64,000 nt of DNA, from positions 1 through 64,000 of the forward strand of contig JBGCFD010000154.1 of assembly GCA_045106765.1 (NCBI GenBank). The letters are read 5' to 3'. This document shows, one piece after another, positions 59,312-64,000 of the stretch (positions are counted from its first letter, which is position 1; each line of letters starts with the position of its first letter). The translations under genes were made by a program, and so were the position numbers. The stretch comes from CAJQQY01 sp045106765. GTDB lineage: Bacteria; Bacteroidota; Bacteroidia; Chitinophagales; Saprospiraceae. Under the pieces are notes generated by a model. It had not been told where the DNA came from. It ran no database searches and saw only the letters and a program-made list of their open reading frames with translations.

Positions 59312-59998
59312 TTAATCGTTTACCGTTAAATTCGTGAGCATCCAATTCCCTTTCACTTCCAAATAACTTCCTTCGGGAAAAACCGCTTTAAAATTTTTAT
59401 GGTAAAAAACTTTGGTTCTTTCCACATCTTTTGGATGGCTAGCCAAACGGTTAAACAATAAAATGCCATTGTCGTTCACCAATGTTTTTAATTTTTCTAA
59501 AAAATCATTTTCCTCAAATTCTTCTGGAACCACATCATCTAAAAAAACATCCATACAGATCAAATCAAATTTTTGTTCCGTTTGCATCACATAGGCAAAA
59601 GCATCAGCGCAGATCATTTGGATATTTGATTTAAGTTGAGGTAAAGCATATTTAGAGGCGAGGTAGATGACAGAGTCGTCAATTTCGACAGCGGTATAAT
59701 TATATTTTTTTCCAAAATTCTTTTCCAACATCAAAGGAATACTTCCCAAACCTAAACCTAGAACCAACGCATTCTCAATTGGATATTGATCTAAATTTAC
59801 TGCTTCGAAGGCATCAAAAAAGTTGTCATACAAATCTTCAAAAGAGTAAATCGCATTTGCTGTTGACAATTGATATCGACCTCGACTAAGACTTACATAT
59901 AAATGTGGATTAATTTCACTCGGTGCACTTTCGATGTGGAATTCGAAAAAGTAACTTAGTATTTTTTTCCAAAAAGGAGGTTGGATTGGTTTGATGAT
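59312..59998 (-). CDS. spermidine synthase-like methyltransferase-fold protein, start codon unclear
   Basis: The Rossmann part (ALVLGLGLGSIPLMLEKNFG, YTAVEIDDSVIYLASKY, FDLICMDVFLDDVVPEEFEE) is that of SpeE-like proteins. The first normal start-like codon is TTG at 59869, which would leave 185 residues, but the frame stays open upstream to a stop at 60035-60037 and encodes family-like sequence: PFWKKILSYFFEFHIESAPS, then NPHLYVSLSRGRYQL. No ATG, GTG or TTG exists there; ATC at 59996-59998 is given as an approximate boundary. Either an unusual start (ATC/ATT) is used or the start was lost. Many such proteins are orphan and not true polyamine synthases; the active-site Asp pattern is incomplete to the eye. 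Confidence 0.65.
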   Translation of the reverse strand: MIKPIQPPFWKKILSYFFEFHIESAPSEINPHLYVSLSRGRYQLSTANAIYSFEDLYDNFFDAFEAVNLDQYPIENALVLGLGLGSIPLMLEKNFGKKYNYTAVEIDDSVIYLASKYALPQLKSNIQMICADAFAYVMQTEQKFDLICMDVFLDDVVPEEFEENDFLEKLKTLVNDNGILLFNRLASHPKDVERTKVFYHKNFKAVFPEGSYLEVKGNWMLTNLTVND

Positions 59999-60060
59999 TT
60001 TCTTTTTTGAGGAGTCAGGAATTAGGAAGTTAGTTCAATAGTTAAACAGAGAACAGGCCT

Positions 60061-60100
60061 GATAGTGAAATTATAACTTGAAAACCTGTTCACCTGATTA
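60061..60100. repeat. intergenic repeat, copy related to 63101-63145
   Basis: The wording AGTGAAATTATAACTTGAAA followed by ACCTGTTCACCTGATTA is similar to AGTGAAATCATATTTTAAAA followed by ATCCGTTCGTTCGCCTGATTA at 63103-63144. GAACAGG just upstream (60052-60058) faces CCTGTTC inside it (60085-60091), making a hairpin. The 3' end overlaps the end of the GlmU-like gene by a few bases. Confidence 0.5.
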
Positions 60101-61303
60101 AGTCTCCCAACTTCGATTAACTGATGTCAGTTCAAAAACTTTTTCTAATATCTTTTTTTCTACTTCGTCAAATTCAATTTTTCTACGAGCCATTACTTTT
60201 TCAGCAGTATCAAATGCTTTATCGGTTTTGTAAGTTTTTAAACCTTGTGGCCCACCCCAGGTGAAAGAAGGAATAAAGTTTCGAGGATAACCTGCTCCAA
60301 AAATATTGGAAGAGACCCCTACAACAGTTCCCGTATTAAACATGGTATTGATTCCCGCTTTGCTGTGATCACCCATAATTAAACCACAAAATTGCAAACC
60401 TGTTGGAACAAATCGCTCACTTGGGTAGTCCCATAATTTAATATTTGCGTAGTTGTTTTTCAAATTAGAAGTGTTCGTATCTGCACCTAAATTGCACCAT
60501 TCACCTAAAACAGAATTTCCTAAATATCCTTCATGACCTTTGTTGGAGTAACCTGTAAGAATAGAATTACCGACTTCACCACCAACCTTGGAATGAGGTC
60601 CGACAGTCGTTGGGCCATAAATTTTAGCACCCATTTTTACTGTTGAATGATCGCACAAAGCAAATGCTCCTCGAATCATAGCACCTTCCATCACCGTCGC
60701 ATTTTTTCCAATAAAAATTGGTCCTTCGGTGGCATTTAGAATGGAACATTCAACTGTTGCACCTTCTTCGATAAAAATATTTTCAGCGGCAATTACTTGA
60801 TTGGATTTAGAAATTGGAGCAGAAATTCTATTTTTTGTTAACAAGTCAAAATCTTCTTGAATCGCATCTCCATTAATTTTAAAAATATCCCAAAGGTTAT
60901 TTATTTTTAAGAAAGGAGTATCCACCACATCAAATCCACCTAACTCTTCAATCTCTTCATTATTAATTAAATGCTCAAATTGATGTTCATCCAAACGAGT
61001 AGCAATCAATTCTCCATCTTTCAACAAAGCTTCATTGGGCGATAATTCTTGGATTAATTGAACCAACTCTGGCGAAGGTAAAACAGAACCATTTATTACA
61101 ATATTATCCTCTTCAATATGAATCGGAAATTTATCTACCAAATAGTCTTGAGTAATATGAGAAATGTTATCTACATGAAGGTGATGTTGCCATTTTTCTT
61201 TGATCGTCAAAATTCCAACACGTAATTCACCCACAGGGCGAGTAAATGTTAGCGGCAATAAGCGCTCATGTAAATAAAAAAAAAAAAGTATGATATTCGG
61301 CAT
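60098..61303 (-). CDS. GlmU-like sugar nucleotidyltransferase/acyltransferase family protein
   Basis: A 401-residue member of the Bacteroidota GlmU-related family. The N-terminal region (LLPLTFTRPVGELRVGILTI) matches a reduced nucleotidyltransferase domain; the C-terminal half is a left-handed beta-helix of hexapeptide repeats (AAENIFIEEGATVECSILNA, IGKNATVMEGAMIRGAFAL, GPTTVGPHSKVGGEVGNSIL, GAGYPRNFIPSFTWGG). It probably works in sugar-nucleotide metabolism for cell-envelope polymers; its exact substrate is not established. Near the start, the codons ATACTTTTTTTTTTT include an 11-T run (61276-61286), encoding FFF where relatives have an acidic residue, a possible slippage or sequence-error spot. 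Confidence 0.82.
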   Translation of the reverse strand: MPNIILFFFYLHERLLPLTFTRPVGELRVGILTIKEKWQHHLHVDNISHITQDYLVDKFPIHIEEDNIVINGSVLPSPELVQLIQELSPNEALLKDGELIATRLDEHQFEHLINNEEIEELGGFDVVDTPFLKINNLWDIFKINGDAIQEDFDLLTKNRISAPISKSNQVIAAENIFIEEGATVECSILNATEGPIFIGKNATVMEGAMIRGAFALCDHSTVKMGAKIYGPTTVGPHSKVGGEVGNSILTGYSNKGHEGYLGNSVLGEWCNLGADTNTSNLKNNYANIKLWDYPSERFVPTGLQFCGLIMGDHSKAGINTMFNTGTVVGVSSNIFGAGYPRNFIPSFTWGGPQGLKTYKTDKAFDTAEKVMARRKIEFDEVEKKILEKVFELTSVNRSWET

Positions 61304-61410
61304 AGCAGTTTATGTGTGTTTTTTTTGTAAAAATATTCTTTTCAGCCACGTTTTTAGAAGATAATCATAAAAATTTTTCTCTTCTATAAATTTTTGTTTA
61401 GGAGTAACAA

Positions 61411-61447
61411 AAAAAAAGTCCTGAACAATGTTCAAGACTTTTTTTTC
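61411..61447 (-). terminator. terminator after rpmE2
   Basis: On the minus strand a GTCTTGAAC-type stem with one mismatch returns as GTTCAGGAC and is followed by a run of nine T. It lies about 30 bases past the L31 stop. Confidence 0.75.
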
Positions 61448-61473
61448 AAGTAAGAAAGAATAAGAAGTGGAAA

Positions 61474-61770
61474 TTACTCCGCTGCTTTTTCTTCTGATTC
61501 TTGAGCAGTTGGATTTGCTTGTGCAAACTTTGCGAATTTCTTATTAAATTTATCAATTCGACCAGCTGTATCAACAAACTGCATTTTTCCAGTAAAGAAT
61601 GGGTGAGAAGCTGCGCTAATCTCCAACTTTAAAAGTGGGTATTCATTTCCATCTTTCCAAGTAACAGTTTCTTTTGATTCTGCACAAGATTGAGTGATGA
61701 ATTCTACATCATTAGAGATGTCTCTAAATACCACTTTTCTATAATTCTTTGGATGAGTATCTTTTTTCAT
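61474..61770 (-). CDS. rpmE2: 50S ribosomal protein L31, type B
   Basis: A 98-residue ribosomal protein. It starts MKKDTHPKNYRKVVFRD and contains SAASHPFFTGKMQFVDTAGR, the standard type B L31 signature. The four zinc-binding cysteines of the type A form are absent (only one Cys is present), so it is the zinc-independent version. The acidic tail after residue 85 (ESEEKAAE) is longer than in many homologues. It joins the central protuberance and the small-subunit head in the ribosome. Confidence 0.96.
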   Translation of the reverse strand: MKKDTHPKNYRKVVFRDISNDVEFITQSCAESKETVTWKDGNEYPLLKLEISAASHPFFTGKMQFVDTAGRIDKFNKKFAKFAQANPTAQESEEKAAE

Positions 61771-61799
61771 TGTAATATCTTTTTTTTTATTTTGTTGTT

Positions 61800-61807
61800 C
61801 AAAGATA
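61800..61807 (-). promoter_or_regulatory. probable rpmE2 promoter -7 element (TATCTTTG)
   Basis: Minus-strand match to TAnnTTTG located 30 bases upstream of the L31 start, a fitting place for a strongly expressed ribosomal gene. A clear -33 TTTG was not found at 18-20 bases. Confidence 0.4.
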
Positions 61808-61888
61808 AGTTTATTAATGTTTAATTAAAACGAAAAAGGAATCTTTTTTCAAATAAAAGAGCAAAAAATGACCTTTTTTAACTAAGAT

Positions 61889-61918
61889 TTTGAAAAATAT
61901 CACATTTGTGTAATTTTG
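61889..61918 (+). promoter_or_regulatory. promoter of the LuxR-type regulator gene
   Basis: TTTG at 61889-61892 and TAATTTTG at 61911-61918 are separated by 18 bases, which fits the Bacteroidota -33/-7 promoter pattern well. The gene starts 26 bases downstream. Confidence 0.55.
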
Positions 61919-61943
61919 AGACTCAAAATATTAAGATTTACAT

Positions 61944-62381
61944 ATGCACAAATTAGTGTTCAAGTTCGGATTATTAGCAACTGCGTTATTGCTTTTGGTC
62001 AAAGTTAGTCAATATTCGATACTGACTCATAACCTGAGTAATGAAATCTGGATTGGTGTTTTTGCATTATTATTTTTAGGATTTGGAGTTATGATTAGTC
62101 AAATCTATTTTAAACAAAAAAAACAACCGCTTCCTGCCGAAAATTATCATCAAGAGTTTCCTCAACTCAACCTAAAAAAAATAGAAGAGCTTAACATTAG
62201 CAAAAGAGAATATGAAGTTTTAGGGCTTATTGACAAAGGTTTCTCTAATCAAGAAATTGCTTCCCAACTTTTCATTTCTGAAAGTACGGTCAAAACTCAT
62301 GTGTCCAATCTTTTATCAAAATTAAATGCGAAACGGCGTACACAAGCGATCAATATTGCAAAAGAATTGAGAATTATTTGA
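61944..62381 (+). CDS. membrane-anchored LuxR-type (GerE) transcriptional regulator
   Basis: A 145-residue protein. Two hydrophobic helices (about 8-26 and 36-54) precede a LuxR/GerE helix-turn-helix domain at about 84-140 (ISKREYEVLGLIDKGFSNQE, IASQLFISESTVKTHVSNLL, LNAKRRTQAINIAK). There is no receiver or ligand-binding domain, so the membrane part may be the sensor or anchor. It is followed on the same strand by the DUF4199 gene, its likely partner or target. Such pairs are common in this phylum. Confidence 0.85.
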   Translation: MHKLVFKFGLLATALLLLVKVSQYSILTHNLSNEIWIGVFALLFLGFGVMISQIYFKQKKQPLPAENYHQEFPQLNLKKIEELNISKREYEVLGLIDKGFSNQEIASQLFISESTVKTHVSNLLSKLNAKRRTQAINIAKELRII

Positions 62382-62558
62382 AAGTGTATTGAGCTGGTCA
62401 TTTGCATTCAATACTCAATATCAATACTTATGAGCCTCAATATCTCATCGTACTTTAGTCGTAATTCCTTGATTATCAGTTAATTGGTACTTTAGTATGA
62501 GTGGGGAAACGGATAATTCTCTTTTCTTTGAGGTATTCATTTAATCAAAATAAATATC

Positions 62559-63068
62559 ATGAAAAAAATTATCATTCGTTACGGCATTTATTCATCACTT
62601 ACATTAATTGTTCTTTTTGGCTTAACTTTTTTATTAGGAAAAAATCTGGATTTTGGTGCTTCGGAGAAGTTAGGTTATGCTTCCATTTTAATCGGGATGA
62701 TCTTTGTCTACTTAGGAATTCGAGAATATCGAGAAAAAATAGGAGGTGGAAAAATTTCATTTTGGAAAGCAGTAAAAGTAGGACTTTTGATAGTGTCTAT
62801 TCCTTCAATAGTTTTTGGATTAATTGATGTAATATATGTGACTTTTATTGATCCTGATTTTATAGAAAACTTTTATAATCATAGTCTTGCTGAAATGAAA
62901 ACTAATTTGTCTGCTGCTGAATACGAAATCAAAGCGGCGGAGATAGAGTCTCAAAAAGCTTTATTTTCAAATATATTTTTTCAATTTGTAATTATGGGAT
63001 TGACAGTATTTTTGATTGGAATAGTTGCTTCGTTTGTTTCGTCCTTTATTCTAAAAACGGAGGATTAA
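62559..63068 (+). CDS. DUF4199 membrane protein
   Basis: A 169-residue protein with four hydrophobic helices (about 8-26, 38-55, 72-92 and 140-163). The family segment after helix 2, GIREYREKIGGGKISFWKAVKVGLL, is clear, and a long polar loop (EMKTNLSAAEYEIKAAEIES) lies before the last helix. The function of DUF4199 is unknown. It lies 177 bases downstream of the membrane LuxR-type regulator on the same strand and is often found next to such regulators or to glycosyltransferase genes. Confidence 0.85.
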   Translation: MKKIIIRYGIYSSLTLIVLFGLTFLLGKNLDFGASEKLGYASILIGMIFVYLGIREYREKIGGGKISFWKAVKVGLLIVSIPSIVFGLIDVIYVTFIDPDFIENFYNHSLAEMKTNLSAAEYEIKAAEIESQKALFSNIFFQFVIMGLTVFLIGIVASFVSSFILKTED

Positions 63069-63074
63069 TGTGGT

Positions 63075-63145
63075 TAATCAGGTAATTAGAAAATCAGACT
63101 AGAAGTGAAATCATATTTTAAAAATCCGTTCGTTCGCCTGATTAG
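63075..63145. repeat. intergenic hairpin with repeat wording shared with 60061-60100
   Basis: TAATCAGG (63075-63082) and CCTGATTA (63137-63144) are perfect inverted arms that enclose sequence related to the 60061-60100 element. It lies between the convergent DUF4199 and YraN genes and may act as a terminator for both. Confidence 0.55.
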
Positions 63146-63149
63146 CTGA

Positions 63150-63524
63150 TTACTCATTAGGAAAAAACGCATCCTCAAAATGCTTAATCGTAAAACTCTG
63201 CTCATTTTTATAAATAATCGAAATAATATCAAAACGAATTTCCCAATCATGTTTAATTTTTCGCATATAAGCTGCTCCAGCGGAAGCGAGTAAATCCTCT
63301 TTCTTTTGGTCGACTGCAATTTCAGGTTCTCCATAGTGATTATTATTTCGAGTTTTCACCTCTACAAAAACTAAAATAGCTCCATCCTTGGCAATAATAT
63401 CTACTTCCGCTCGACGATGTCGCCAATTGGTTTCTAAAATTTGATACTCTTTTTTCTTTAAAAAGGAAACAGCGAGTTGTTCTCCACGTTTCCCAAGTAT
63501 GTTATTCCAGGCCATAAAATCCAT
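63150..63524 (-). CDS. YraN family endonuclease-like protein (UPF0102)
   Basis: A 124-residue protein of the YraN group, a restriction-endonuclease-like fold. Typical residues are GKRGEQLAVSFL, ILETNWRHRRAEVDIIAKDG and LVFVEVKTRNNNHYGEPEIA, with the E...D...EVK catalytic pattern intact. The second Met (MAWNN, codon 63513-63515) is an equally good start and fits homologues better. Suggested roles are in DNA processing or repair; the substrate is not established. Confidence 0.9.
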   Translation of the reverse strand: MDFMAWNNILGKRGEQLAVSFLKKKEYQILETNWRHRRAEVDIIAKDGAILVFVEVKTRNNNHYGEPEIAVDQKKEDLLASAGAAYMRKIKHDWEIRFDIISIIYKNEQSFTIKHFEDAFFPNE

Positions 63525-63762
63525 GTCCCCAAAAGGAGAATGATTGGGTTAAATATTGGGAAGTTTTTGAAATATTCTTTTGAAAGAATATTAATAATAT
63601 TACTTCCTGTCTCAAGTCGAATATCGGAAAATATCTTTATTTTCGCGGCAAATAGAGAATATTTATTCAAATTTTTGAATTTGAGATCTCTCTTTTACCT
63701 ATTTAAAAAATCACTACGAAAAGGTTAATTGTTCGCAGTTAATCATTAATAATTAAAAAACG

Positions 63763-64000
63763 ATGTTGAAAAAAATAAACCCAACTCAGACCGATGCGTG
63801 GAAAAAATTAAAAAAACACCATCAAGAAATGAAACGTGTACAAATGAAAGATTTGTTTGCGAACGATGTACGTCGATTTCAAAAATTCTCTTTGACCTTT
63901 GAAGAGACGTTGGTGGATTTTTCCAAGAATAGAATTACTAAAGAAACCGTAAAACTATTGTTACAATTAGCTAAAGAGACTAATCTTAAAGCTGAAATCA
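63763..64000 (+). CDS. pgi: glucose-6-phosphate isomerase, 3' end outside the window
   Basis: Only the first 79 codons are in the window. The start MLKKINPTQTDAWKKLKKHH and the segment LFANDVRRFQKFSLTFEETL with VDFSKNRITKETVKLLLQLA match the N-terminus of bacterial Pgi. The enzyme interconverts glucose-6-phosphate and fructose-6-phosphate in glycolysis and gluconeogenesis. The start follows a short AT-rich spacer after a frame-free region. Confidence 0.9.
   Translation, partial: MLKKINPTQTDAWKKLKKHHQEMKRVQMKDLFANDVRRFQKFSLTFEETLVDFSKNRITKETVKLLLQLAKETNLKAEI

Noticed and set aside
63477..63728. Plus-strand 83-residue frame over the start of yraN
   Set aside because: Overlaps the conserved N-terminus of YraN on the opposite strand and lacks any recognisable motif.

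Overview
The window reads as an AT-rich chromosomal segment of a free-living member of the Bacteroidota. Supporting evidence: secreted proteins with type IX secretion sorting domains of both kinds (type B on the 2337-5105 gene, type A on the 42332-43903 gene), several TAnnTTTG -7 elements typical of the phylum's promoters, a tmRNA whose tag ends in AMAA, and the small biosynthetic arginine decarboxylase, agmatinase and deoxyhypusine-synthase-like trio common in the phylum. A Saprospiria-like lineage is possible but is only a guess. No rRNA, tRNA, CRISPR array, integrase or transposase was recognised.

Layout. 1-7.6 kb: a SPOR-domain protein cut by the window edge, riboflavin synthase, a large type IX-secreted surface protein, a CaCA-type antiporter, traces of a decayed membrane gene and a haem lipoprotein. 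7.8-14.7 kb: short-chain acid uptake and activation (DUF4212 small subunit, sodium/solute symporter, acetyl-CoA synthetase, propionyl-CoA-synthetase-like enzyme), then TerC. 15-18.3 kb: a minus-strand polyamine operon (speA, speB, DHS-like), read as arginine to agmatine to putrescine to probably homospermidine. 19.5-42 kb: an exopolysaccharide locus of Wzx/Wzy type with export lipoprotein, co-polymerase, polymerase, flippase, initiating sugar transferase, three GT4 glycosyltransferases, a CelD-like acyltransferase, a polysaccharide lyase, a deacetylase and an embedded DUF4956 / CotH-beta-helix / VTC trio. 42.3-43.9 kb: a type IX-secreted phosphoesterase. 44-50.7 kb: purine catabolism (xdhC, xdhB, xdhA, guanine deaminase) divergent from an MFS carrier.

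51.0-54.5 kb holds the most unusual part: a two-gene unit with a 4-base overlap. The first gene encodes an EAD11 effector-associated domain, a patatin phospholipase, a transmembrane helix and an unassigned C-terminal region. The second encodes a secreted protein with a barrel-like C-terminus. The pair abuts the 3' end of ssrA (tmRNA), a classic insertion hotspot. It is a candidate for an undescribed envelope-linked conflict or defence system.

54.5-64 kb returns to core genes: ssrA, metG, two related membrane TPR proteins around a DHFR-like enzyme, a spermidine-synthase-like protein without a normal start codon, a GlmU-like nucleotidyltransferase, rpmE2, a membrane LuxR-type regulator with a DUF4199 protein, YraN and the start of pgi. 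Many intergenic spaces carry long imperfect palindromes, some of which appear related to each other.
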